A DNA stretch of 64,000 bases from Streptomyces vinaceus (GCF_008704935.1 NZ_CP023692.1:6301501-6365500), one strand, 5' to 3'; numbered from the stretch's first letter, positions 51,683-60,634 are shown. Program-made: numbers and translations. The notes: generated by a model from the letters alone, not told the origin.

Positions 51683-52420
51683 TCACTCCTCGCCCCGCTC
51701 GTCCCGCTGGTGCCGCTGGTGCCGCTGGTGCCGTTCGTGCCGCCACAGCGGATGCTCGCGCTCGGCCCAGGCGCGAGCGACCGAGCCGGTACGCAGGCCC
51801 CGGCGCGCCTCGGGGTCGGCGAGCGCCTTGCCCACGTGCGCGGCGAGCACGACGGCGACGGCCAGGGCCAGCCAGTCGTGGACGAAGGTGGCGGCCGTGC
51901 GCCGGGCCAGCGGGACGAGGCCGGTCCACCACATGAGCGCCCCGGTGCCCGCCATCACCAGCACCGCCCCGGCCAGCCAGCCCGCGTACACCTTCTGCCC
52001 GGCGTTGAACTTCCCGGCGGGCCGCCGGGTCACCCGGTCGCGCCGCAGGGCGGCCCGCAGCCAGACCCCGTCGTGCGGGCCGAACCGGCCCAGGCGCCGC
52101 AGATCGGCGCGGAACGCCCGTGAGGCGAGCCCCAGGACGAACGGCACGACGAGCAGCAGCCCGGACCAGACGTGGACGGTGACGACGAGGTGGCGGCGGC
52201 CGACGAGTTCGGCGAGCGCGGGCAGGTACAGGCAGGCGGCGGAGGCGACGCAGAGGCCCATCAGCGCGGCCGTGGAGCGGTGGATCCACCGCTCGGCGCC
52301 ACTGAACCGGCGGATGCGGTCGGTGGCCGCTGCGCCCGCTGTGCCCGCTGTGCGCTCTGTGCGTTCTGTGCCCCCGGTGTGCGCGGCACTCCGCGGCACC
52401 GGATCAGACGGTCGGGGCAT
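51683..52420 (-). CDS. Cytochrome b-type membrane subunit
   Basis: A 245-residue protein with four helices of the cytochrome b561/Ni-hydrogenase b-type fold. Likely haem ligands are His in RWIHRSTAALMG, VTVHVWSGLLL, FVHDWLALAVA and AAHVGKAL. The N-terminus has TERTERTAGTAG and the C-terminus HQRHQRHQRHQRDERGEE, both made by short DNA repeats. It overlaps the molybdoenzyme gene by 17 bases and should pass electrons to or from it, as YedZ does for YedY. Confidence 0.87.
   Translation of the reverse strand: MPRPSDPVPRSAAHTGGTERTERTAGTAGAAATDRIRRFSGAERWIHRSTAALMGLCVASAACLYLPALAELVGRRHLVVTVHVWSGLLLVVPFVLGLASRAFRADLRRLGRFGPHDGVWLRAALRRDRVTRRPAGKFNAGQKVYAGWLAGAVLVMAGTGALMWWTGLVPLARRTAATFVHDWLALAVAVVLAAHVGKALADPEARRGLRTGSVARAWAEREHPLWRHERHQRHQRHQRDERGEE
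51704..51738. repeat. Nine-base tandem repeat in the cytochrome b 3' end
   Basis: About three and a half units of a 9-base GCTGGTGCC-type repeat code the HQR repeats of the cytochrome b tail. Copy number may vary between strains. Confidence 0.7.
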
Positions 52421-53168
52421 CGTCGCGTCCGTTCGACCGGCCGACCCAGGCGTCGACCTCGTACCCGAGGTCCTCCCAGTAGCCGGGCTCCACGTCACGG
52501 GTGAGGGTGATGCCGGAGAGCCACTTCGCGGACTTGTAGAAGTACATCGGGGCGACGTAGAGGCGGACGGGACCGCCGTGCGAGTGGCTCAGCGGCTTGT
52601 CCTGCATGCGCATCGCCACCAGGACGTCGTCCCGGCGGGCCTGGGGGAGGGTGAGCGACTCCGTATAGGTGCCGTCGAAGCAGCTGAAGCGGACGGCCCG
52701 CGCCTCGGGGCGGACCCCGGCCGCGTCGAGCAGCCGCGCCAGCGGGACCCCCTCGAAGGGCGTGCCGGGAACCCGCCAGCCGGTGACGCACTGCACGTCC
52801 CGTACGACCCGGGTCTGCGGGAGGGCCCGGAGCGCGTCGAGGGTGTACGTCGCGGGGCGGTCGACCAGGCCGTCGACGGTGAGCCGGTAGTCGCCGGGGC
52901 CGCGCTCGGGTACGGAGGAGGCCACCGAGTAGTAGCGGAACCCGCCTCCGTTCGGCAGCAGGCCGGTCAGGCCCGTGGGGTCTTTGGTGGACGCCGCGCC
53001 GAGGAGGGCCTCGAAGCCGCCCTGGAGGTACGGGGCGGTGGCCAGCCCGGCGGCGCCGAGCCCGAGCATGCCGAGGACCAGGCGGCGCCCGATCGGCGCG
53101 CCCTGGGCGTCGGGGTCGGGCTCGGGCGGCGGCTGTGGTGCGGGTACGGCTGCGGGTGCTGGGCTCAC
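52404..53168 (-). CDS. YedY/sulfite-oxidase-like molybdopterin enzyme
   Basis: A 254-residue protein of the oxidoreductase molybdopterin-binding family. The Mo-ligating cysteine is in DVQCVTGWRVPG, followed by FEGVPLARLL, FSCFDGTYTESL and HSHGGPVRLYVAP, the usual cofactor contacts. The N-terminus has a Pro-rich part and a hydrophobic helix after RR (GRRLVLGMLGLGAAGLA), which suggests Tat export or membrane anchoring. GTG 53168 is used; GTG 53201 is an alternative. Its partner is the overlapping cytochrome b. Substrate unknown; methionine sulfoxide repair is one option. Confidence 0.87.
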   Translation of the reverse strand: MSPAPAAVPAPQPPPEPDPDAQGAPIGRRLVLGMLGLGAAGLATAPYLQGGFEALLGAASTKDPTGLTGLLPNGGGFRYYSVASSVPERGPGDYRLTVDGLVDRPATYTLDALRALPQTRVVRDVQCVTGWRVPGTPFEGVPLARLLDAAGVRPEARAVRFSCFDGTYTESLTLPQARRDDVLVAMRMQDKPLSHSHGGPVRLYVAPMYFYKSAKWLSGITLTRDVEPGYWEDLGYEVDAWVGRSNGRDDAPTV

Positions 53169-53338
53169 GGCCCGATTCGACCACCGCCGCCGCGTCCGCA
53201 CCAGGCCCGGGGGCGGTCCGTCAGACTTCCGTCACACCTCGTCCGGCGGGCAGGGGTGGTCGTCCGAGGTGCCCGGTAGGGTGCCGGTTGATCAAATCCG
53301 TTCATCGGACAGTCATCCAGGGAAGCGGCAGCCACGGT

Positions 53339-54523
53339 ATGAGCGCGTCGAGAGCCATCGGACACCCAGGGCCGGGGGCCGTGCCGGGCGGCGGCGCCCG
53401 TCTGGCCGCCCTGGACGGCGTCCGGATCCTCGCCGCGCTGGCCGTCCTGTGCTACCACTACCTGGCGCTCGACAGCGGCTGGGGAGAGCCGGCCGCCTCC
53501 GTCTTCCCCGTCGCGAGCGCCTGCGCCGCCTACGGCTGGCTGGGCGTCGAGATCTTCTTCGTCGTCAGCGGGTTCGTCATCTGCATGAGTGCCTGGGGCC
53601 GTGGCGTGGGCGAGTTCGCCGCCTCGCGCATCTCCCGCCTCTTCCCGGCCTACTGGGCGGCCGTCCTGTTCACGGCCGGCGTCCTGTTCGCCTGGCCGGA
53701 GGTGCGCGGGGTCAAGGCGTTCAGCGACGTCGTGGTGAACCTGTCCATGCTCCAGGGCGGCATGAAGGTGCCGCACATCGACGACGCGTACTGGACCCTC
53801 TTCGTCGAGCTGAAGTTCTACGCCCTGTTCGCGCTGGTCGTCGTGCGCGGGGTCACCTACCGCAACTGCGTGGTGTTCTGCACGGTGTGGACCGTGGCCG
53901 GCGTGGTGGCGCCCACCGCCGACAGCGGAGTGCTGTCCTTCTTCGCGATCCCGACGTTCTCGCCGTACTTCATCGCGGGGATCGCCTTCTACCTCATGCG
54001 CCGGTTCGGGCCCAATGCCGTGCTGTGGGGGATCGCCGGCCTCCAGTTCGTCCTCGCGCAGAGCTACGTCCAGGGCCGCATGATCAGCAACCTGGGGCGC
54101 GGCGTGGCCGCCCACACGCCGGTCTGGCCGGCCCACGCCGTCATCGCCTGCGGGTTCCTCGTCATGGCGGGGATCGCCCTCGGCGCCTTCGACCGCGTCC
54201 GGTGGCGCTGGCTGGGGCACGCGGGAGCGGTCACCTATCCGCTGTACCTCATTCACATGATGGCCGGGCTGACGTTCATCCACCACTTCCGCCGCGAGGT
54301 GCGGCCCGTCCCCCTCGTCCTGGGCGTGACCGCCTTCATGGTGGTGCTCGCCTGGATCGTCCACCGGCTGATAGAGCGCCCCCTGGGCCGCCGCCTGCGC
54401 GCCGGACTGCGGCGCGCCGTGCACGACATCCGCCGGATGTCCGCGCAGCCGCCGGCGGTCCCCGCGGTCCCCGCCCAGGCGCCGTCGCCCGGGGCGGAGC
54501 GCGTCCGTACGGTCCGGCGCTGA
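53339..54523 (+). CDS. OafA-type acyltransferase (acyltransferase 3 family)
   Basis: A 394-residue membrane protein with about ten helices. The family start LDGVRILAALAVLCYHY contains the conserved His, and LGVEIFFVVSGFVI and RISRLFPAYW (R-x-x-R) are typical. The end is a basic cytoplasmic tail with Pro/Ala. It O-acetylates or O-acylates sugars of polysaccharides or natural products across the membrane. ATG 53339 is chosen by homology; a GGAAG site is 14 bases upstream, so the start is a little uncertain. Confidence 0.9.
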   Translation: MSASRAIGHPGPGAVPGGGARLAALDGVRILAALAVLCYHYLALDSGWGEPAASVFPVASACAAYGWLGVEIFFVVSGFVICMSAWGRGVGEFAASRISRLFPAYWAAVLFTAGVLFAWPEVRGVKAFSDVVVNLSMLQGGMKVPHIDDAYWTLFVELKFYALFALVVVRGVTYRNCVVFCTVWTVAGVVAPTADSGVLSFFAIPTFSPYFIAGIAFYLMRRFGPNAVLWGIAGLQFVLAQSYVQGRMISNLGRGVAAHTPVWPAHAVIACGFLVMAGIALGAFDRVRWRWLGHAGAVTYPLYLIHMMAGLTFIHHFRREVRPVPLVLGVTAFMVVLAWIVHRLIERPLGRRLRAGLRRAVHDIRRMSAQPPAVPAVPAQAPSPGAERVRTVRR

Positions 54524-54551
54524 ACCGTCCGCCCCGGGGCCCGGCGCGGCG

Positions 54552-55220
54552 TTACGCCTTCCAGAAGAAGACGGCCGTCATCCGCTTCTCCTCCAGAGTG
54601 CTGCCCCAGTAGCCGGTGGCGCTGTGGATCAGGTTCGCGTGGTAGAGCAGCAGGCGGTTGGCGCGGTGGGGGACCCGTACGTCCTCGGTGAAGGAGTCCG
54701 GGGAGACGAAGCGGGTGCCCAGCGCGTCGACCAGGTTGTTGTGCGGTGCGATCACCTGGTTGCCGCCCAGGGCGCCGCCGGGCAGGCTCTGCCGGTAGAA
54801 GCTGGTCCCGCAGTCCTTGGGCACCTTCGGGTTGAGGTAGAGCACGGCGGCGTAGCGGCACAGGCTCCGCGAGTCGGTGTGCGGGCGCGACTCGGACTCA
54901 CCTTCGCCGACCACCTGGACGCAGTTGTGGTTGAACGTCCCGCCGCCCGCGGGCCGTTCGGCCCAGATCTTCGGCGCGCCGGTCACCTTGCGCACCAGCC
55001 GTTCCACCAGGGCCAGTTCATCGGGCTCCAGACCCGGCATCGCGCGCAGCCCCGGCCAGCTCTCGGGCTTGTGCGGGTAGCCCTCGGTCCAGTCGTCCTT
55101 GGCCAGGCAGCGCTCCCGTACCGCGTCCGGGTCGGGCAGTACGTCGTCCAGGACCCAGTAGTCGCGCCCGCGGGTCGGCTTGCGGTACGGGAGGACCGGG
55201 AGGGGAGGAGGAAGGGGCAT
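54552..55220 (-). CDS. Fe(II)/2-oxoglutarate-like oxygenase, DUF6445 type
   Basis: A 222-residue protein. The likely iron site is H-T-D in SRPHTDSRSL, with a distal His in NLIHSATGYWG and a basic residue later, plus PKDCGTSFYRQ in between. This is the pattern of a small family of 2OG-type oxygenases (DUF6445). It is convergent with the acyltransferase gene and divergent from the DUF2278 gene. ATG 55220 is used; GTG 55238 is also possible. Substrate unknown. Confidence 0.75.
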   Translation of the reverse strand: MPLPPPLPVLPYRKPTRGRDYWVLDDVLPDPDAVRERCLAKDDWTEGYPHKPESWPGLRAMPGLEPDELALVERLVRKVTGAPKIWAERPAGGGTFNHNCVQVVGEGESESRPHTDSRSLCRYAAVLYLNPKVPKDCGTSFYRQSLPGGALGGNQVIAPHNNLVDALGTRFVSPDSFTEDVRVPHRANRLLLYHANLIHSATGYWGSTLEEKRMTAVFFWKA

Positions 55221-55384
55221 GGCAGGGACGGTAGCCACCGGGCCCGCCGCGGCTCGCTCCGCAAGGAGTCAACGTTGCGTCAAGTGTTCGCCATGGGGCG
55301 GGAGATCGCGGGACGCGGCCGGGGATCGCCGGGACACGCCCGAGGGCGGCCGCCGCCGGGCGGCCCGGGTGGTTCACTGGCGCC

Positions 55385-56044
55385 ATGCCGCTCGAAAACT
55401 ACGGAGTGCTGTCCGGAACCCTGCACCGCCACTTCCGTGACCGGCCCGATGACCAGGGCCGCTGGTTCCACGTCCACCTGGAGGTCGACGCGCCCGCCGG
55501 GCGCTACGCATGCGCCATCGACGTGGACAGCAAACACTCCGCCGTCGGCGTGCAGTGGAAGGTGTTCACCCTGCACGCCTCGGTGCTCGATCCCGTCGCG
55601 TCACCCGCGCCCGGATACCACGACCTCGCCCGGACCTCCGGATCCGGCGCGCTCGACTACCTGCGCCACCCGGCGCTCGCGGACCGCCCCGGCTGTCTCC
55701 TCGGCGGCCACCCGCCGCGGTGGTTCCAGCGGATCCTGGACCGGCTCCACCCGCCCCGGCCCTGGGTCTCGGGCTCCTACCTGGAGGCCTCGGCCGCGCT
55801 GGAGCCGATCCTCGTCGCCGGCCGGCCCGTCCTGGTCTTCGGCGAGCCCTTCGACGAGGGGCTCGGCATGCACAACGTCCATCAGAACCAGGGCGATCCG
55901 TACGGCAGCCAGTGGTGGCCGGACAACGGCATCTGGCAGGACGGGGCCACGCTCACCCGGCGCCCGGACGGACTCTTCGACGTGTTCGTCTCCAGGTTCT
56001 CCACGCAGAAGGAACCCACCGACGAGAACGGCCACCCGGTCTGA
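55385..56044 (+). CDS. DUF2278-family protein
   Basis: A 219-residue protein with the DUF2278 pattern: LENYGVLSGTL at the start, then ALDYLRHPAL, and the highly conserved GLGMHNVHQNQGDPYGSQWWPDNGIWQDG (seen as MHNVHQNQGDP and NGIWQDGA). The fold is unknown; conserved His, Asn and Asp suggest metal binding or hydrolysis. No signal peptide. The ATG is close behind GC-rich leader sequence. Confidence 0.9.
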   Translation: MPLENYGVLSGTLHRHFRDRPDDQGRWFHVHLEVDAPAGRYACAIDVDSKHSAVGVQWKVFTLHASVLDPVASPAPGYHDLARTSGSGALDYLRHPALADRPGCLLGGHPPRWFQRILDRLHPPRPWVSGSYLEASAALEPILVAGRPVLVFGEPFDEGLGMHNVHQNQGDPYGSQWWPDNGIWQDGATLTRRPDGLFDVFVSRFSTQKEPTDENGHPV

Positions 56045-56059
56045 TCCGCGGGGCCGCTC

Positions 56060-56335
56060 CTAATGGGCAGCGCGGCAGGCCCCGGACGCGACGTCCGAGG
56101 AGAAGCCGATGGCCTTCAGGCTCGCGGCGCAGCTGGTCTGGTTGCCGATCTGGCCCTCGTAGCAGGCCTGCCCCACGCCGTCCTTGAGCTGCTTGCCGTG
56201 CTGCGTGATGTACTGCTCGCACTGCTGGACGCTGGTGGGGGCGGCCGCGCCGGCGGCCGGGGCGGCGAAGAAGGCACCACCGGCGACGAGGACGAAACCG
56301 GCGAGGACGCTGGGGATACGGGCCGACGGACGCAT
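56060..56335 (-). CDS. Small secreted cysteine-containing protein
   Basis: A 91-residue protein with a signal peptide (ARIPSVLAGFVLVAGGAFFAAP, cut after AGA near residue 32). The mature part of about 60 residues has four cysteines (VQQCEQYI, GQACYEG, TSCAASL, SGACRAAH) that could form two disulfides. I know no named family. ATG 56335 has AGGTG upstream. It is convergent with the DUF2278 gene. Confidence 0.8.
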   Translation of the reverse strand: MRPSARIPSVLAGFVLVAGGAFFAAPAAGAAAPTSVQQCEQYITQHGKQLKDGVGQACYEGQIGNQTSCAASLKAIGFSSDVASGACRAAH

Positions 56336-56458
56336 ACGGACGCACCTGCTCTCTCGGTCGCTCACGCGGCCCGCGGGTGCGCCGGGCCACGGACGGGGGC
56401 GGCGCGGCGGGCACTCGGGCGGAACGGCCGCCGCGGCGGGCACCCCGCCCTTTCGACG

Positions 56459-56863
56459 CTAGAACACCGGGCGGCGGGCCGCCACCGCCGCGCAGAGCGC
56501 CGCCAGGGGCAGCTCCGCGCACACCGCCAGGGCCACCGCCGTCGCCCGGGCGCCGCCGGAGGCCGCGGTCGTCACGTCGAACCAGGCGTCCATCACCAGC
56601 AGCGCGGCCGTCGCGGCGGCCAGGGGCGCCGCACGGGGATCGTGGCGGCCCAGCAGCAGACCGGTACCGCCCAGGCCGGCCGCCAGCATGGCGTCCAGCC
56701 CGATCCAGGCCGTCGACCAGTTGGAGACCTCCGCCGTGTGCGGCAGCGTCTTGGCGAGCACCACCATCCACGGCACCAGCGCCACGCCGGCGCCGGTCAG
56801 CAGCGTGGCGAGCCGGGGCCGGGGCGTGCGGCGGGTCTGGAAGCGCGGGGCGACGAGGGTCAT
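56459..56863 (-). CDS. Four-helix membrane protein of unknown function
   Basis: A 134-residue protein with four hydrophobic segments: ATLLTGAGVALVPWMVVLA, AWIGLDAMLAAGLGGTGLLL, APLAAATAALLVMDAWFDVT and ALAVCAELPLAALCAAVAA. This is the layout of small actinobacterial membrane proteins often near two-component genes. ATG 56863 has GGAG upstream. It is divergent from the sensor kinase gene across 178 bases. Confidence 0.78.
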   Translation of the reverse strand: MTLVAPRFQTRRTPRPRLATLLTGAGVALVPWMVVLAKTLPHTAEVSNWSTAWIGLDAMLAAGLGGTGLLLGRHDPRAAPLAAATAALLVMDAWFDVTTAASGGARATAVALAVCAELPLAALCAAVAARRPVF

Positions 56864-57041
56864 GGCGCGGGAGCTCCTTCCGGCCCCGGCGGTCGGTCCC
56901 CCGGGCACGAAGATCACTCTGGCCGCGCGGGGGAGCGGAATCAGTAGCGGCACCGTCCGAACCGGGGGTGGCACTGGCTACACCCCCGGCCGGGCACCAG
57001 GGTGATGGAGCGGCCCTGACCAGTGCGATTACCGTACGGGT

Positions 57042-58277
57042 ATGGGAGTTTCCGGGGCGCTGAGGCGTACCACACGCTGGACCGCCGACCACGCGCCCTG
57101 GTCGTCGTGGGCCTGGCGCAGTACCGCGTTCACCGCCGCCGGGGTCCCGATGGCCCTGCCCGCCGTGGCCGCGTTCGTGTTCTTCAAGGCCGCCCCGTTC
57201 ACACTGCTCGTACTGCTGGGCCTGACCCCGCTGCTCACCCGGCTCCAGCGCAGCCGCTTCCGGGAGCTGCTGGAGCAGGAGATCCCGGCCGTCTCGTACG
57301 GGGACCGGCCCCTGCGCCCGGGGGCGCTGCTCGCACGGCTGCGCTCCGAGTCGACCTGGCGCCAGTACGGCTACCACCTGCTGCTCAGCCCGCTCGCCGC
57401 CATCGGCGGGGCGCTGACCGTCCTCGCCTGGGCCTGCGGGTTCGCCGCTGCCACCGTCTACGGCTGGCTCTGGCTGCTGCCCCTCGACACCGGCGGCACG
57501 GGCTGGACCCGGCGCTACGACACCGTCACCGTGCTGGGCTGCCTGCTGCTGCTCGCCACCCCCTGGCTCGCCGCCGCCCTCGCGCGGCTCGACTCCTTCG
57601 CCGCGGCCGCCCTCCTCGGCCCGAGCCGGGCCAAGGAGTTGGCACGCCGCGTCGAGGACCTCGCCGTGAGCCGGGCCGGCGTCCTGGACGCCGCCGACCT
57701 CGAACGCAGGCGGATCGAAAGGGACTTGCACGACGGAGCCCAGCAGCGGCTGGTCGCGCTCGCCATGAACCTCGGGATCGCCCGCGCCACGCTCACGGAC
57801 CTGCCGCCCGAGGCCAAGGCCGTGATCGACGAGGCCCACCGGGAGGCCAAGGAGGCCATCGAGGAGCTCAACAGCCTCGTGCGCGGGCTGCACCCGGCGG
57901 TCCTGGAGGACCGGGGACTCGACGCGGCCCTCTCCGGCATCGCGGCCCGGGCGCCCCTGCCCGTCGAACTGACCGTGGAGCTGGAGCGCCGCCCCGGCCC
58001 CACCGTCGAGGCCGTCGCCTACTTCGTCGTCTCCGAGGCCCTCGCCAACGTGGCCAAACACGCCAAGGCCTCGCGCTGTCACGTGGATGCCCGCCGGGAC
58101 GGCGACCTGCTGCGCATCACCGTCACCGACGACGGGGTGGGCGGCGCGGATCCGGCCGGCGGTACCGGACTGGTGGGCCTGCGCAAACGCGTAGGGTCGG
58201 TCGACGGAACCATCTTGATCAACAGCCCCTCCGGGGGCCCGACCGTCGTGACTGTGGAGCTGCCGTGCGGGCTGTGA
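57042..58277 (+). CDS. Two-component sensor histidine kinase
   Basis: A 411-residue kinase of the NarL/HisKA_3 class. Four to five helices fill residues 25-190 (a putative sensor domain). The H-box is ERRRIERDLHDGAQQRLVAL with H230, then HATPase_c with VVSEALANVAKHAKAS (N box) and DDGVGGADPAGGTGLVGLRKRV. It is followed with a 13-base overlap by its response regulator. The signal is unknown; the similar DesK-like kinases sense membrane state. Confidence 0.95.
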   Translation: MGVSGALRRTTRWTADHAPWSSWAWRSTAFTAAGVPMALPAVAAFVFFKAAPFTLLVLLGLTPLLTRLQRSRFRELLEQEIPAVSYGDRPLRPGALLARLRSESTWRQYGYHLLLSPLAAIGGALTVLAWACGFAAATVYGWLWLLPLDTGGTGWTRRYDTVTVLGCLLLLATPWLAAALARLDSFAAAALLGPSRAKELARRVEDLAVSRAGVLDAADLERRRIERDLHDGAQQRLVALAMNLGIARATLTDLPPEAKAVIDEAHREAKEAIEELNSLVRGLHPAVLEDRGLDAALSGIAARAPLPVELTVELERRPGPTVEAVAYFVVSEALANVAKHAKASRCHVDARRDGDLLRITVTDDGVGGADPAGGTGLVGLRKRVGSVDGTILINSPSGGPTVVTVELPCGL

Positions 58278-58915
58278 TCGCCGAGGACTCGGTGCTGCTG
58301 CGAATAGGGCTCGTCAAGGTCCTCGAAATGGCGGGATTCGAGGTGGCCGCGGAGACCGGGGACGCCGAGGGGCTGCTCGCCGCCGTCGCCGAGCACGAAC
58401 CCGACCTCGCCCTGGTCGACGTCCGCATGCCGCCCGGATTCACCGACGAGGGCGTACGGGCGGCCCTGATGATCCGCAGGCAGTGGCCCGGCACCTCGGT
58501 CCTGCTCCTGTCGCAGTACGTGGAGGAGCGCTACGCCGCCGATCTGCTGGCCGGTCAGGACGGGGGCATCGGGTACCTGCTCAAGCAACGGGTCGCCGAC
58601 GTGGAGGAGTTCATCGACGCCGTCCGCAGGGTCGCGGCCGGCGGTACCGCACTCGACCCGCAGGTCGTCTCGCAGCTGCTGCTGCGCCGCGGGGGCATCG
58701 ACCCCCTGGAGCGGCTCACCCCGCGCGAGCGGGAGGTGCTCGCGCTGATGGCGGAGGGGCGCTCCAACGCGGGCATCGCGGCGCAGCTCGTGGTCGGCGA
58801 GAGCGCGGTCGCCAAACACATCAACAACATCCTCGCCAAGCTGGACCTGCCGCAGGCGGACGGCGACCACCGGCGGGTGCTGGCGGTCCTGCGCTTCCTG
58901 GACGGAGCCTCGTGA
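58265..58915 (+). CDS. NarL-type response regulator
   Basis: A 216-residue regulator. The receiver has AEDSVLL, phospho-acceptor D52 (LALVDVRMPP), Ser in LLSQY and Lys in LLKQRV. The C-terminal LuxR HTH is LTPREREVLALMAEGRSNAGIAAQLVVGESAVAKHI (seen as LTPREREVLALMAEG and VVGESAVAKHINNIL). GTG 58265 is chosen so that the first strand is complete (MRAVIAEDS); GTG 58274 is an alternative. Confidence 0.95.
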   Translation: MRAVIAEDSVLLRIGLVKVLEMAGFEVAAETGDAEGLLAAVAEHEPDLALVDVRMPPGFTDEGVRAALMIRRQWPGTSVLLLSQYVEERYAADLLAGQDGGIGYLLKQRVADVEEFIDAVRRVAAGGTALDPQVVSQLLLRRGGIDPLERLTPREREVLALMAEGRSNAGIAAQLVVGESAVAKHINNILAKLDLPQADGDHRRVLAVLRFLDGAS

Positions 58916-59748
58916 AGGGCGGCGGGGACGGCGGGGACGGCGGGGACGGTGGGGGCGCCGGGCGCGGGCGGCGCCCGCGGCGCACGGCCTGGATCGTGGT
59001 CGCCGCCCTGAGCGCCGTGCTCGTCGTCGCCCCGGCCGCCCGGCAGGTCTGGGCGTACGCCTCCACCGAGAGCGGGACGCTGAGCGGCGGCAGCGGCGAA
59101 CGGCCCGTCTCCGCCGTGGAGATCGACGCCGGCGGCGCCGATGTGCGCCTCACCCCCCGGTCCGACGGGCGGGTGGCCTACGAGGCGCGGGTGCGCTGGT
59201 CGGCGGCGGCCCCGGAGATCGAGGAGAGCTGGCTCGGAGACACGCTGCGGCTGACCCCGCGCTGCCCGGCGGTCGCCGACCTCGTGGCCTCCGGATTCGG
59301 CTGCTCGGTCGACCTGGGCGTCACCGTGCCCGCCGGGATCCCGGTGAAGGTGACGGCGGGTTCGGGCACGGTGGCGATCAGCGGGCTCGGCGGCTCCGTC
59401 GACGCCGAGGTCGGCGCCGGGACGCTGCTGCTGAGCGCGCTGCGCGGGCCGCTGCGGGCGAGCGTCGGCTCGGGCTCGCTCGACGCCTCGGGGCTCAGCT
59501 CGGCGCAGGCCGAGATCCGGGCCGGGGCGGGCTCGGCCGTCGCGCGCTTCGCCGCGCCGCCGGATCGGGTCACCGCCCGGGCGGGAACGGGCCGGGTCCG
59601 GCTCACGGTGCCCGCGGCCACCCGGTTCCGGGTCACGGCCCGGGTCGGGGCGGGGCGCCTGGACATCGCGCCGGGGATGGACGACCCGGCCGCGCCGGGA
59701 CGCCTCGACATCTCGGCGGACGCGGGCCGGGCGGAGGCGGGCTACTGA
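58912..59748 (+). CDS. DUF4097-type adhesin-like membrane-anchored protein
   Basis: A 278-residue protein. A Gly/Asp repeat (GGDGGDGGDGG) and a basic stretch come before one hydrophobic helix (AWIVVAALSAVLVVAPAA). The outside part is a right-handed beta-helix-like repeat domain of the DUF4097 type (VKVTAGSGTVAISGLGGSVDAEVGAGTL seen as GSGTVAISGLGGSVDAEVG). GTG 58912 overlaps the regulator stop (GTGA), so kinase, regulator and this protein are one coupled unit. It may be a target or an accessory sensor. Confidence 0.87.
   Translation: MKGGGDGGDGGDGGGAGRGRRPRRTAWIVVAALSAVLVVAPAARQVWAYASTESGTLSGGSGERPVSAVEIDAGGADVRLTPRSDGRVAYEARVRWSAAAPEIEESWLGDTLRLTPRCPAVADLVASGFGCSVDLGVTVPAGIPVKVTAGSGTVAISGLGGSVDAEVGAGTLLLSALRGPLRASVGSGSLDASGLSSAQAEIRAGAGSAVARFAAPPDRVTARAGTGRVRLTVPAATRFRVTARVGAGRLDIAPGMDDPAAPGRLDISADAGRAEAGY
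58921..58947. repeat. Three tandem GGCGGGGAC units
   Basis: Three exact 9-base units encode the GGDGGDGGD part of the N-terminal tail of the DUF4097 protein. It is a simple repeat that may vary in number. Confidence 0.85.
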
Positions 59749-59770
59749 GCGTCCTGGGACGGACCGCGGC

Positions 59771-59805
59771 CCCGGCGGCCACGGCGGGGTGCCGTGGCCG
59801 CCGGG
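59771..59805. terminator. Bidirectional terminator
   Basis: CCCGGCGGCCACGGC and GCCGTGGCCGCCGGG form 15 perfect pairs around GGGGT, between the DUF4097 gene and the opposing gene. Confidence 0.88.
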
Positions 59806-59809
59806 CCGG

Positions 59810-60634
59810 TCAGCCGCGGGGCGGGACCCCGGAGGGCCGGCCCCTGCCGCGGGTGAGGGAGTAGCCGAAGATGCCGGCGAGGGCGCCGAGGATCCCGCCC
59901 GCCGCCGTCCAGATCCAGCGGTCGGACCACCGGCCACCGGACCAGCCGTCGGCCGGTTCGCCGACCGCCGCCGGCTGCGCCGCATTCGCGGAGCCCGCCT
60001 GGGCGGCCTTGCCGATGCCGGGCACGAGCGGCTTGGCGAGGGCGCCGTCCACCGCGAAGGCGCCTCCCGTGTCCCGGGTGGAGGCCTCGACCTCGGCCCG
60101 TACGGGAAGACCCAGGTCCTCCTCGGCCACGCCGACCACCGTCAGGCGGACGTAGTAGCTGCCCGGCAGCGGGTCGTTGGCCCAGGGCTCCGCCCCCGGG
60201 CGCACGGTGCGCAGGGTGCAGGACAGCTCGACCGAGGCGGCCTCCTTGGCCGCCGCTGCCTGCTGCGTGCCGTACGTACAGGCCTGGCGGCGGCGCAGGC
60301 CGTCGTAGACGTCGAGCTGCCAGGTCGAGGCGGAGTGCCGGTTCGCCGCCGGAGGCAGCTTCACCGTGGCCTTGACCGTGGCCCGCTGCCCCGAATCCAG
60401 GGGGACCACCCAGTACAGGTAGTCACCGGTGGAGGCGTCGGCCGTGGCCCGCTGGCCCGGCCGGATCGCCGTGGCGGTCCGGAAGGCCGTGCCCGCCTCG
60501 GTCGGCCCCGAGGCCTTGGCGCCCGGGCTCGCGCTCGCGCTCGGCGACGGGGTGTCCGCGAGGGCGGCGCCCGCCGGGCCGAGGATCCCGACCGCGGCGA
60601 GGGCGGCGGCGGTCAGTACGCGTACGGTACGCAT
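59810..60634 (-). CDS. Secreted, C-terminally membrane-anchored protein
   Basis: A 274-residue protein. The signal peptide (RTVRVLTAAALAAVGILGPAGAALA) is followed by a Ser/Pro/Ala linker and a beta-rich domain (GDYLYWVVPLDSGQRATVKATVKLPP, seen as DYLYWVVPLDSGQ). A C-terminal helix (WIWTAAGGILGALAGIFGYSL) and basic end anchor it. Its ATG overlaps the VWA gene's stop (TGATG), so both are cotranslated. The domain resembles the beta region that follows VWA in its partner, so the two may act together. Confidence 0.82.
   Translation of the reverse strand: MRTVRVLTAAALAAVGILGPAGAALADTPSPSASASPGAKASGPTEAGTAFRTATAIRPGQRATADASTGDYLYWVVPLDSGQRATVKATVKLPPAANRHSASTWQLDVYDGLRRRQACTYGTQQAAAAKEAASVELSCTLRTVRPGAEPWANDPLPGSYYVRLTVVGVAEEDLGLPVRAEVEASTRDTGGAFAVDGALAKPLVPGIGKAAQAGSANAAQPAAVGEPADGWSGGRWSDRWIWTAAGGILGALAGIFGYSLTRGRGRPSGVPPRG

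Noticed and set aside
51683-51740. Nine-base tandem repeats as a CRISPR-like array
   Set aside because: The units have no spacers and lie inside a coding sequence; a coding microsatellite explains them.
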